From the NCBI GenBank assembly GCA_963921825.1, contig OY997593.1, positions 43,787,111 to 43,851,110 of the forward strand: a DNA stretch of 64,000 nt. Reading direction: 5' to 3'. Source of the stretch: Erodium maritimum. Its lineage: Eukaryota; Streptophyta; Magnoliopsida; Geraniales; Geraniaceae. Below the pieces are notes generated by a model. It worked only from the letters and a program-made list of their open reading frames with translations, was not told the origin of the DNA and did not search any database. Within the stretch, counting starts at the first letter, position 1. Every line of letters starts with the position of its first letter. Both the position numbers and the translations under genes were made by a program. Of this stretch, positions 25,342 to 35,381 are shown one piece after another.

Positions 25342-25679
25342 GAGTTCTAAAGGTCGACAGCCTGATCCGACTTAGTGTCGATGAATTGCGAGTTCTAAAG
25401 GTCGACAGCCTGATCCGACTTAGTGTCGATGAATTGCGAGTTCTGAAGGTCGACAGCCTGATCCGACTTAGTGTCGATGAATTGCGAGTTTTAAAGGTCG
25501 ACAGCCTGATCCGACTTAGTGTCGATGAATTGGGAGTTCTAAAGGTCGACAGCCTGATCCGACTTAGTGTCGATGAATTGCGAGTTTTAAAGGTCGACAG
25601 CCTGATCCGACTTAGTGTCGAGGAATTGCGAGTTTGAAAGGTCGACAGCCTGATCCGACTTCGTGTTGAGGAATTGCGA
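25342..25679 (+). repeat. 48-bp tandem repeat, 7 copies
   Basis: Units begin at 25342, 25390, 25438, 25486, 25534, 25582 and 25630. Because 48 is divisible by 3, one frame stays open and gives a 16-residue repeat (LRVLKVDSLIRLSVDE). Position inside an LTR argues against a protein. Confidence 0.9.
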
Positions 25680-25967
25680 TAGGTCGAACCCTGACCTGAT
25701 TGAGATTGGTTACTGATCAGCTGGTGTGCGATCCTTTGTGATCTTGTTTGGTGTTGTGTCGTTTCGTTCGAGTCCTTGAGGAGGTCGTCGATAGTTGTAT
25801 TGGGTCTACACTGTTTTTATCGAGTGTCGAGTCTGTTGAGGAAGGTGACGGGTTGTGGGTCAGTTGGGTACTTGAGTTGGGGACTGTAGTCCCGGTGTTG
25901 GGTTTGGTTTTAGTGTTACTGGTTTTTCTGCTAATTATGCCATAGTCAGTCTGTTATCCGTGGAGGT

Positions 25968-25979
25968 GAGCGAACGCTC
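25968..25979 (+). other. Conserved LTR hairpin GAGC-GAAC-GCTC
   Basis: Followed by ACCCC and then ctacaggta. It lies 277 nt before the LTR end. The same motif occurs in the other Ty3-type LTRs of the window. Confidence 0.6.
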
Positions 25980-27330
25980 ACCCCTAGCTGCTTTTCCTAC
26001 AGGTACTGATCACCGGACGGACTAGGTTAGCTCTTGAAGTTCATGGAGCTTGGAGCGGAGTCTGGTCTTTACTTTTGTTGAGTCTAGTGACGGATGTTGT
26101 ACCTTGTCCACTTGTTGGGACGTTTTTGTATTGTAAATGCTATTATTTTGAGAAGTAAATGGAAATGTCAAAGCTTTTATTGAAAACAGGTTTCAAGTGT
26201 TCATGTTTTTAAAAGTTCGCGTCCCGAGTTCGGTTCGCTGAAATCGGGGCGTGACATTGGAGGTGGGTGATCTCTGGCCCTTGTTCACAGCATTGAACAC
26301 CTGTGAACATATCTAAACTAGACCCTTTAACCATAAGTTGGTGTAGGCTCTCAGCTACCAAAGCAAATAATAAAGGGGAGAGGGAGCATCCTTGTCTAAG
26401 ACCTCTTTTGAGTGGGAAGTCAGCAGATGGGGATCCATTTATCAGTACTGAGGTCTAAGCCTCCAAACACACAGATATCCAATCTCTCCAAATAGGTCCA
26501 AAACCCATAATTTTCAATACATTCAGTAGTGCTTTCCAATGTATGTGATCATATGCTTTCTCATAATCAAGTTTTAATACAATTACCTCTTGGCCCACCT
26601 TTTTGATGTAGTGAATGAGTTCAGTTGCAATTAGTACCACATCCATAATATGCCTCCCTGCAATAAAACCAGTTTGTGTATCATGTACTAAACCTTTCAT
26701 GTGTGGCTTGAGTCTTGCAGCTAGTACTTTGGACACCAATTTATAGATGTTGTGTACAAGACTGATGGGCCTGAAATCATCAAAACCCACTGGAACATTA
26801 TTTTTTGGAATAAGTGTGATGAAAGAAGAGTTCAATCCCTTCCCCAGCTGTCCTCCCTTGTGAAAATGTTCAAAAACTGCCATAATATCCCCTTTAACAA
26901 CCTCCCAGCAGGTTTGGTAAAATAATAATGTGAAGCCATCAGGTGGAGAAGGACCGAAAAAAGGAGAAACCAAGAGGGAGGAGATGAAAAGGAAGTTGTG
27001 AGACTCAAATCTGACTTGGAGGAGGACTTCAAAGCAACCGACTAAAAGACCGACCAACCATCCCTGAGATGAAATTGCCCTAGAACCACGACGATCCCCA
27101 TCCAAGGTGGAGAAGCGTGTCCCATGGTTGGATCTGGAGCAAGTCGTTAGAGAGAAGGAGGAAACACCACGCTTTCGACTCAACTCCACATGTCCGAGCA
27201 CACCACGATCAAAGTCAAGTGGTCTAAATCCACTCCGATCTACACCCTTAAAGGTTGAGAAGCAGATCCCAGTGCAGATCCAGACCCAATCTATGCAGAT
27301 GAAAAGGTATATCGATCAGATAAGTGGAGC

Positions 27331-27637
27331 GTCATGTAAAAACATATTCAAATTCAAATTCAAAATGAACATTCAAAATAAAAACATATTGAAATTCTTC
27401 AAAGTTAAAATTTTCACCTTCTTTCCCTCTTCAAGCCCTCAATACTCAATAATGTACTTCTAAAACAAGATAAACATTGAACCAGATTCATTGTACTTGC
27501 CAAAACAAGAAAAATTTATTAGTAATCTGCTTTGTGTACTTAATATGAACACTAAACAGAAGCAGATTCATACTAAGTGACTAACCAGTCTTTGAAATTA
27601 GATGAACACGGGGGCACCAATTGTACTTGCTTCCTTT
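27331..27637. other. hAT 3' untranslated and flank region
   Basis: AT-rich sequence between the LINE 5' boundary and the hAT transposase stop. No gene seen. Confidence 0.5.
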
Positions 27638-29610
27638 TCAATGGCTACACATTTTAGACAATGAAACAAAGTTTAATACATCAAACAATAAAAGAAATAA
27701 TGAAGTATTAAAAAAAAACATATTCAAATTTAAAAAAAAATTACCATCTTTTTCTATTTGAGAAGGAAGAGTTAGAGGACCCTTGAACCAATCTTGAGTG
27801 CATATAAGGGCTTGCACTGTCCTTGTTGAACTTCTAAAAGGGTCAAGTATCCTTCCCACATTGCTAAAAGCACTCTCACTAGAAACCGAGGTCATTGGAA
27901 TGGCCAAGAAGTCATCACTATCATCTTCTCTATCCTCACTAAGATACCTTTATCATTCAAATTTCCCAACCTGTGAGATACAGAGGTTTTTGAATTTTGC
28001 AAAATTACGGTGTTTAGATGGCTTGACACCAACACTCGCTGAACAGTTCGATTGTGTTGGTGGCTCATCACTTACACCATATTCGGCTTTGTAATTGTCA
28101 AACATATCATTAAGAGATGTGTTGACCAATGGACTTATAATTGCACTAATTTCAGCAGAATACATCTCCCCTAAGACATAATTTACAAAATCCAGCTTCT
28201 TACGGGGATCAAAAACATGTGACAGCATAGTAAACATGTTTAACATTGCAAAATTCCCAAAATATTTGTCGAATTTTGCATGCATCTTATTGGCCTTGTT
28301 TTTCATGTTCACATTAGGACTACTCAACCCATCTTTAATAGTTTGATCTATATCTGCTATTTCATCTAGTACAAAGTTAGATGTAGCATACGAGGATCCC
28401 GAAATTATAACTGTTGCATCATAAAATGTTTCTATAAAAGACATAATAGATTTCACTTCATCCCAAGCAGATTGAGTTAATCTACCATGTGATTTAGAAT
28501 CCACTTCCGCATTCAAAGTTGGGTCTAGAATATTGTATATGTAAAAGGATTTGTCCAACCTACATGTTGAATCAAGCATCAAGTAGGTTGAGTTCCATCT
28601 AGTTGCAACATCATAGGAAAGAAGCTTAGTTGTTTCATAACCAGCCTCTTCACAAACTGTTTTGAACCTAGACAGTCTCAAAGGGGAACCACTAATAAAT
28701 TTAGCAGCGAACCTAATCTTATCAACAAATTCCCCCATTTCAGCAAGCCCTTTCTTAACAATCAGATTCATAATGCGTGCTACACACCTCATATGCATGA
28801 ATTTACCATCTAATATTTATGACACGACATATTTTGACTAAGTTGTGCACGCAAGTATTTGATGGCATCTTTATTTGGACTAGCATTATCAACAGTTATG
28901 CACATTATCTTATTAATTCCCCATGAATTCAAACAAGTCTCAAAAGATCGCCCAATGTCTTTACCTTAGTGAGAGTATATTGGGCTGAAATTTATAATTT
29001 TTTTATGCAAAAACCAGACATCATCAATAAAATGAGCAGTGAGGGACATATAATTGATCTGTTGACAACTAGTCCAAGTATATGTGGTGAAGGAAATTCT
29101 AAAATTAGACTTGCTGAAATACTCATGCAACTTGAGTTTTTCAGCCTCATACAACTTATGGACATCCCTCATCACAGTAAATCTAGTGTGGATATTGAAC
29201 ATTGGACAAACAACGTTTATAAAGGCCTTAAACCCCTCGCCCTCAACAAAACTAGAAGGTATTTCATCAATGATTATCATTTTAGTTAGGGCAAGGCAGA
29301 AAACTTCTTGATCGAAGTTCTAGGTTGTAACTTCCATATGTTTACCTAACTTGTTCAAGTTCAATTTTCCTTGTTGAAGACTTAACATTTTCTTTGCTGG
29401 GTTTTTAGGGCAACTATCAGCATGATTTCTAAGGGTACTAGTACCATGCTTACTAGACTCGGTAGGATAGTTCTTAGGGAAGTACTTGCAAAAGAGCCCT
29501 TTGCTTACCGTCTACAACAACCAAATTAAAATCTGCCCAAACATCGAATGTACGCTTAGAGGGTTTAGTTTAACCTGAGGATGCAGCTGACGCTGCATCC
29601 TGACCACCAT
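27638..29610 (-). pseudogene. hAT transposase, zinc finger BED RICESLEEPER-like, broken
   Basis: Reading down from about 29610, an N-terminal zone contains KHGTSTLRNHADSCP, a BED-finger-like His/Cys pattern. Next come FVEGEGFKAFINVVCP and TYTWTSCQQINYMSLTAHFID (29250-29010), matching the hAT catalytic core start. The frame resumes at 28798 with MRCVARIMNLIVKKGL and YDVATRWNSTYLMLD, then FDPRKKLDFV. The C-terminal dimerisation domain (SVSSESAFSNVGRILDPFRS, then ALICTQDW) lies at 27895-27790. A stop near 29325 and frameshifts near 28960-28800 and 27950 disable it. In active relatives this enzyme cuts at the short inverted repeats and makes 8-bp duplications, which agrees with the element's borders. 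Confidence 0.85.
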
Positions 29611-30240
29611 GCACTGCTGCCGAACTTGCTCCCCCACCTCCAATTTGAATCCCTAGCGATCCTTGACCAGTTTCAGTAACTGATCCTGATAGGAAAATAC
29701 TGTGCCAATAAACAAATCACATTAAATATTTAAACCAAGTTCATAACAATTAACAAACATTAAAAAATTTCCTGACAATTTTGACAATTAACAAACATAG
29801 CTTCAAATCAAACATGATTGCAAGTATTAGTCAGTGACTGATTTCAACATGATTTTAACAATTAATCATTTTCAGTTTCAGTGACTGATATATTAACAAA
29901 AAATATTTTAATAACCAATATCAGTTTCACTGACTGATTTCTACAAAATTATTTTCACAAATCAGTTTTACATTTCAGTTTTAAAAATTCATACATAATT
30001 ATTCAGTTTTAAAAATCAACAATTAAAATCAAACCTTTTTAAAATAGTATGGTTATTTGTTAGTTGACTAAATCATAAAATCTTCAAACAGTCCTAGTAT
30101 TAAAATCATAAATCATGAAACAATTTGTTAATTGACTAAATCACAAAATATTCAAATCAATATTTCATCAAACAGTGTTATTACCCTAAATTATTAAGTT
30201 CACTATCCTAATTGACTCACGAACAAAAACCCTAAAGTAT
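29611..30240. other. hAT 5' non-coding region
   Basis: AT-rich sequence with loosely repeated 'tcagtttcagtgactgat' phrases (about 29830-29990). No coding frame. Confidence 0.5.
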
Positions 30241-30254
30241 TACCAAACATTGAA

Positions 30255-32300
30255 AAACCTTTCTCTATGATCGGTGACTGGAATTCCATCGGAGTTTTTT
30301 TGTCTTTGTAAATTACGAGATGGGTGGTGGTGTGGCAAGGAGGAGAAAAGAGAAGGATCATATATCCTTTTCCTCTTTATGTTCGGTTATGCTCTTAGCA
30401 TATGACACTTATTGTAAGATTGTGTCACGTAAGGAGGCTTTCATAGTGGGAAAATGTGGAGTAGCTAGATCTTCTCTGGTGAAAGAAGTCACTGCAGGTA
30501 AGGTGGGAAGAGGTCGTCCCGTCTGATCTGTTCCGGCGAAGGCCTACAAGGATGTTGCTGAAGCTAGTGGAGCAGTTCCTGTCCAATCTGCAAAAGTATT
30601 TGCAGGTGAGGATCTGGTCCAACCCGAGCTGCTGGAGGTGGTCTTGTAGGTGTGGTCTCGAAACCTTTGGGAGAGAGTGTCAATATTGTCCATGTTGGTT
30701 CCGGTAAGAACGTTCAAAGTTCTGGCAACGTTTTAGGTCGAAGGAAGTCTTGGACGATGAGATATTCGTGTGTAACCTTTCGTACGATACATCAGAGGCT
30801 TGGGTCTGACATGTCTTTGGCACGTTTGGAGACATTTCGTACACATCCGTTCTTCGCCGGCCAAACCACAAGGCACATTTTTTTGCGTTTGTGCGATTAA
30901 GATCGAAGGAGGCTGCAGCTCAGGCAGTTTCTAGCCTTAATGGGTTTAAGGTTAATGGTTGCAGTCTATTTGTGGCCCTTTCCTGGCGTCGGCAATTTAA
31001 TTCGGTTGTTCAATTTGTTGGAGAAGAGAAACAGAGCACTGGCTTTCAGGTGCTAAATAAGCCGACCCAAGGACAATTGGATCTTTTGATTGTTGCTCCT
31101 TGTATATAGACCGGAGCTATTGGAGAAGCTTGTACTTCGGGGGCTTTCTCGAGTTCCAGAAGTGATCCACAGACCGTCGACTTAGAATAGAGCATCGGTT
31201 CTCACCTCCGTCAAAACTCGTCGAAGCATGGTGGAACGTTGGTTACTCAGGGAGGTGTTGATTCTCCTCTGTTGGTCAGTGAGGATCCCGTGATTTCTGA
31301 TGATCTAGTGGTTAGCGATTCGAATTCAATATCTAATTTGCAGGTGGAGGAGATATCAGAGAGAAGCGTTCAGGATGTGTCTCAGGCATTTTTGGGGCCT
31401 TCTCCTAAGCCAATCCTAGATTCTACATCGGCCCATAGGGTTTCTGGGTCTCCGAAGCGAACTATGTTCCAATGACGTTGGAGAAGCGTACTGATGGCCC
31501 AGACTCGTTGTTGGAGCAGGTTGGGCTGATTCTTGACAAAGTTGGGCTTGTGGTTGCACCATGTAGTACATGGAAAGACGACGCGGTGGACTTGCCAAAT
31601 GGGCCATTGCTAGGGGTTGGGCCTGTCAGCCACTCTAGGTCCAACCCTTCGTCTTTGGTAGGCCTAAAGCAGGTTTCAGAAGCAGCTTTTTGGGGGGATT
31701 GGTCGGTTTCACCAAGTTTGGGTATTGAACCCTTAGTTCTTGTGGTTAATTCTCTTGGATCGGGTTCGGTCGGTACAGCTCAACAGCTGGTAAATAGTGA
31801 ACCGGTCGGGGATCAACTGAGTAGTCCATGGAAGAAGGTTCCTCTTAAACCGTCTACACCTTTGAATAAGGGTCATCATTCGAAGCAGCCTTCTAGAACT
31901 TCGAATCGTCAAAGTCAGCCTTCCAAGTTCCTAAGGGATTACTATACCGCTCATATCAAACAAGCCCATTCTAGGAGTCGTGAGAGATTTGTAAATCATG
32001 TTGACATTGGGAAGCGGATCTTACAATATCAGGCTGCTCACAACAGTTACCGCTCGAGCTGCTTACAAACTCAAGCTGCTCAACTGGCTCATGCAGCTAA
32101 AGCTTTTGATGATCCGAACTTGACTTCGGAAGGTGACGAGTGGGTCACTGATGGGTGATTTTGTGATCTATTTATTTTTGTTTCGTGTTTTGTTCCCGCA
32201 GCTCCTTCTGAGAGCTTCCTTGTAATGGTTGCCTTTGGTTAGATCCTGCTTGGATCTAATTTTTTCCTAATAAATTTTTTCGAGCTTATCCATAAAAAAA
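30255..32300 (+). mobile_element. Retroposon with RRM-type ORF1 only (half-LINE), 14-bp target duplication
   Basis: The sequence TACCAAACATTGAA occurs at 30241-30254 and again at 32301-32314, right after a short A run. The segment is therefore a complete target-primed insertion of 2046 bp. It encodes an RRM protein and nothing like a reverse transcriptase or endonuclease. The 3' end (cttggatctaat, aataaa, cgagctta) is shared with the truncated copy at 13000-13548. It inserted into the 5' region of the hAT element. Confidence 0.75.
30750..32158 (+). pseudogene. RRM protein of the half-LINE retroposon
   Basis: One frame encodes an RRM domain near 30750-30985: RNP2-like EIFVCNLSYDT and RNP1-like HFFAFVRLRS, ending SLNGFKVNGCSLFVALSW. 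A TGA near 30810 and a TAG near 31107 interrupt the ORF. Another frame is open from 31472 to 32158 and ends in a charged helical tail (RDYYTAHIKQAHSRSRER, AKAFDDPNLTSEGDEWVTDG). In L1-type LINEs the RRM-bearing ORF1 protein coats the RNA and delivers it to the target. Here it would have relied on enzyme from another LINE. I have not matched the C-terminal motif to a known domain. Confidence 0.65.
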
Positions 32301-32314
32301 TACCAAACATTGAA

Positions 32315-33103
32315 CCTAATTTGTACAATCTAGGGTTTACCAAAATCTAGGGTTTCAAAATCAGTACCAAAATTGATCTTTAATAACAAAACTCAGACAA
32401 ACCCTAAATTATTAACTAATCATGAACCAAAATTGTAAAATATAGGGTTAGGGTTTACATTTCCATTGTCTCTGGCCATGAGCTTCTGCACGGTTGAAGG
32501 TCGTCGTTGAGCTAGGAGTTGGATGTAGAATTTTTGAAGAAGAAGACGTCAAACCAAAGCCGAATCCCTCTCCTTTAAAGAGATCCTCTTTCGACCCTCT
32601 CATATTCTAAAATAAATGCAACACAACGGCTTCTTCGGCGTGCCGACGAGTCTTGAAGAGAGAGAACTTATCGTAAGGTGGAGAAAGCGAGAAGACGAAG
32701 GGTTCGTTTCGGGATGAAGAGAGAATTAAAGAGAGAAAGAAAGAGGACACGAAACTAGAGAGAGAAATGGCTAGGGTTTAAATGTGATAGGGTGAGAGAC
32801 GCGTACGTTGAGAGTGAATTAATGTCTTGCATTCAAAGTCCGGTTGGGCTGAAGCTAGCGTTTGGGCCAAAACCTTAGTGGGCCATAAAATATACATGGG
32901 TTGTATAAGGCCCATCGTTCAAATGTATCTAACCGTTTGAATATCGGTTTTTGTTATAAAAAACCGGCGCCATCACTTTTTGATCGATTCTGTACTTCTG
33001 GTCACCAACTTCGATCGTTTTACCGCCGGTTCTGGTGATTCTGGTGCCAGTTCCGATTGGTTTTGAGCGGTTGCAGTTAAAATGATATATTTTCTCACCC
33101 CTA
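32315..33103. other. hAT terminal region
   Basis: Contains ctagggttt-type phrases and, from about 32930, the ACCGG/CCGGT-rich subterminal region that mirrors the left end of the hAT. No gene. Confidence 0.6.
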
Positions 33104-33328
33104 TCTGTGAGAATGGTTTCAGAGATTGTTGGGTTACCATTCCCCAACCACGTTTCCCCACCAAAAAAGAACATTCTGAAATTTCAGAGAAATACTATAT
33201 GGTTACAAGATTTTGTACATAGATTGGTAGTGTTTGACCAGATGATTGAATGATAAACAAATTCAAAACAAGATAGATCAAATTTTAATGTCATGTTCAA
33301 ACTCAGATTGTCGTAACTATGCATGGTA

Positions 33329-35121
33329 CACTAGTGTAGAAGTATTTATTATCGACTCACTTATTGAGTCGGTAATAAATACAGTTCAGTCGACCATATT
33401 TATTCTCGACCCATATATGTCAATTAGGTTAGATCATTTTTTAATCCATTTTTTGATTCATTACCAACCCACCAAAATTCGGTCAGGAATAATGTTCATT
33501 ACCGAAATAATTATTGAGTCATGAATGAATGTTCATATCCGACCCAATAACTGAGTCGGTAATGAATTTTCATGTCAACATACACAGAAGAAAAATATGC
33601 ATGTCGTGCGTCTTCAAGCCAAGAAACTTCTTGTCTTTAATTTAGGTCTTGTTGTTCAAGCTTTCTACATAACCCGCTGGATAACGTATCAATGCAATTC
33701 TCTTAACCACTTCCTCAGGCTTATTTTGCATGACCGTGTAGTTAGAATGTGGCATTACAATCTTCGATCCGTTTGTATCGGGCCATAGTTCTTCATGCAC
33801 ACCTTTGTCCTTCCACATGTGTCTTGCTTTCAAGTCATCTTTTGTTTTATCAGGAAAGTTCAAGAGTGTTCCCACAAGATTTTCATGCACAGTTTTCTCA
33901 ATGTGCATCACGTCTAATATGTGTGTCTTGTTTACAAACTATTCCAATAAGGGAGGTCCAAAAATATCGAGACATGCGTTCAACACAACTTTTTCTGCCT
34001 TGGATTGTTTGAACAAGCTAAACTTGGACATAATTGTTGTTCGGGATACTGTTCCACGTCTTGCATTATTTTCCTGTAAACTTGATGGCCTCAAGGTCGA
34101 GGCTTTGATACGCCTTGCTCCCTTACACCAATTTTGCGATAATACTTTTGGGTGTGACTGATCATGCGGAATTTATGGGTGATTGATGAGGCATTCTGTG
34201 CCTCTTGGTAATACAACCTGTTGTGACCGTACTCCTCATCAATGTCATCCATACATATAGGGAATGCCTTGTACTCTTTAGTTTGAATGCCCCCCAACAT
34301 CCCTAAACCAGAGAAGTCGATGATGGTCCACATGACTGCACATGCCTCTTCGATGTGTTCTTAAATGATGCATTATAGGTCACAACCCCAACTTTCCACA
34401 ACTGGTCAATCACGGGTCGGATGATATTTTTCAGACATTTCCCAGGCGACTTCGAACCTGATATCAACAACGTCATTAGGTTATAATCTTTGTTCATGCA
34501 CATCTCCGATGGTAAATTGTAAGGCATGACAACAATGACCCATATGATATGATGGACAACAGTATCATTAAATGGGAAAACCCCATCAATGTCCAATGCA
34601 AGATGCACATTGAGGGTTTCCGATACAAACCTAGGGAAATCCATGTTGAAACTTTTCCATGCTTTGTCGTCGGCTGGATGTGTCATCAAGTCGTCGTCTT
34701 TCGCCATCCTATTCTTGCACCAGTTCATTTTCTCTACAATATATGGTGAATTGTACAACTTCTGTATCTGTGGAGTTTTTGGTAAATGTCTAACGATCTT
34801 CTTCACCTTTTATTTCCCGCTCGCAGTCGTCTCGTACCGAGAACCTTTACAAACTGGACATCACATCCAATTCATCGTTTCTTTGTAGTATAAACAACAC
34901 CCATGTACGTACACATCATACTTCACATAACCCATCCCATGTCCGCTTTTTTGTGTTTCCAAAAGATTCTGGAAACGTGTTACCTTCCATAAAAAAAAGA
35001 CCTCATAACCATACAATTGTCGTCGAAAGTTGTGCTTGTCGTGTTGTGTTTCTCCTTTACTGACTATAACTTCATAATTGTTTCTTATCTATTGTGTGAT
35101 GATCCTTCATACAATGGTGTT
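33329..35121 (-). mobile_element. CACTA (En/Spm) transposon remnant with TNP2-like transposase
   Basis: The plus-strand left end begins CACTAGTGTAGAAG at 33329. It is followed by repeated gactcA-ttattgagtcggtaata phrases (33355-33560) typical of CACTA subterminal repeats. Minus-strand coding from about 34870 to 34310 reads CPVCKGSRYETT, then VRHLPKTPQIQKLY, HPADDKAWKSFN and LALDIDGVFPFND, as in plant TNP2 (Transposase_21). A DUF4218-like piece (NLVGTLLNFPDKTKDDLKARHMW) lies at 33890-33820. The frame is broken several times and the right end is missing, cut at the copia LTR at 35122. Confidence 0.8.
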
Positions 35122-35381
35122 TGTTGAATAATCAACATTTGTCTATGTTGAGATAAGAATAGTTGTTCTTATTCTCTTAATTTGAATAACATAGGAACTA
35201 GATATATACACAACTAACATATCTTCTCAACTACCTCATTAATGGTGACTCCATTAATGAGGAACTCATATATACTTTCATTCATTACAATCCCCATCAA
35301 GCTGATGCATATATGTTAATCATGCTCAGCTTGTTACAAAGGTAATCAACCCGAGTACCAGGAAGTGCTTTGGTGAACAAT

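Larger units (their letters stand above)
23257..26256 (+). repeat. Ty3/gypsy-type solo LTR, 3000 bp
   Basis: Runs from TGTAATAACC to GGGGCGTGACA. The 5-bp target duplication TTGGA (23252-23256 and 26257-26261) is exact. It sits between the Gln and Phe codons just before the FADD box of the LINE reverse transcriptase. The ends resemble the LTRs at 35382 and 51261. Internally it carries two tandem repeat arrays, a GC-rich stretch (24100-24200) and a conserved hairpin at 25968-25979. Confidence 0.9.
20881..27330 (-). mobile_element. LINE with ORF2 RT, zf-RVT; split by a solo LTR
   Basis: The 3' end is a T run at 20881-20886 on the plus strand. ORF2 reads down from about 26960: DGFTLLFYQ, FITLIPKN, GFDDFRPISL, LDYEKAYDHIHW. 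An in-frame stop follows at 26455, then LKRGLRQGCSLSPLLFA and ITHLQ. The frame resumes on the other side of the solo LTR at FADDTLIF (23250) and continues through the thumb. The zinc-binding module (CPLCNEEPEELDHLFLGC) lies near 22030. The endonuclease and ORF1 are missing: the RT frame is fused in frame to about 80 codons of leader-like sequence (27201-26960). This suggests an internally deleted copy. The 5' boundary is approximate. Confidence 0.8.
20550..33103 (-). mobile_element. hAT transposon (RICESLEEPER-like), 12.5 kb with nested insertions
   Basis: Exact 8-bp target duplications (TCTGTGAG at 20542-20549 and 33104-33111) bracket the segment. Its ends are short inverted repeats (TAAGGGTG... 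and ...CACCCCTA). ACCGG-rich subterminal regions lie at both ends (20560-20730 and 32930-33060), as is typical of hAT. A matching hAT transposase lies inside on the minus strand. Removing the nested LINE with its solo LTR (about 6.4 kb) and the RRM retroposon (2.05 kb plus its duplication) leaves about 4 kb, a normal autonomous hAT size. Confidence 0.85.

Noticed and set aside
25342-25679. CRISPR-like regular repeats
   Set aside because: The 48-bp units are contiguous with no spacers, lie inside an LTR, and the genome is a plant.
27339-27733. acatattcaaatt repeated at 27342 and 27718 as a target duplication
   Set aside because: The interval would include the end of the hAT transposase, which is continuous beyond it; the match is low-complexity sequence.
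29579-29600. Perfect 9-bp stem with TGAC loop, possible terminator or riboswitch
   Set aside because: It lies in the alanine/serine-rich N-terminal coding region of the hAT transposase, where such repeats arise by codon repetition.
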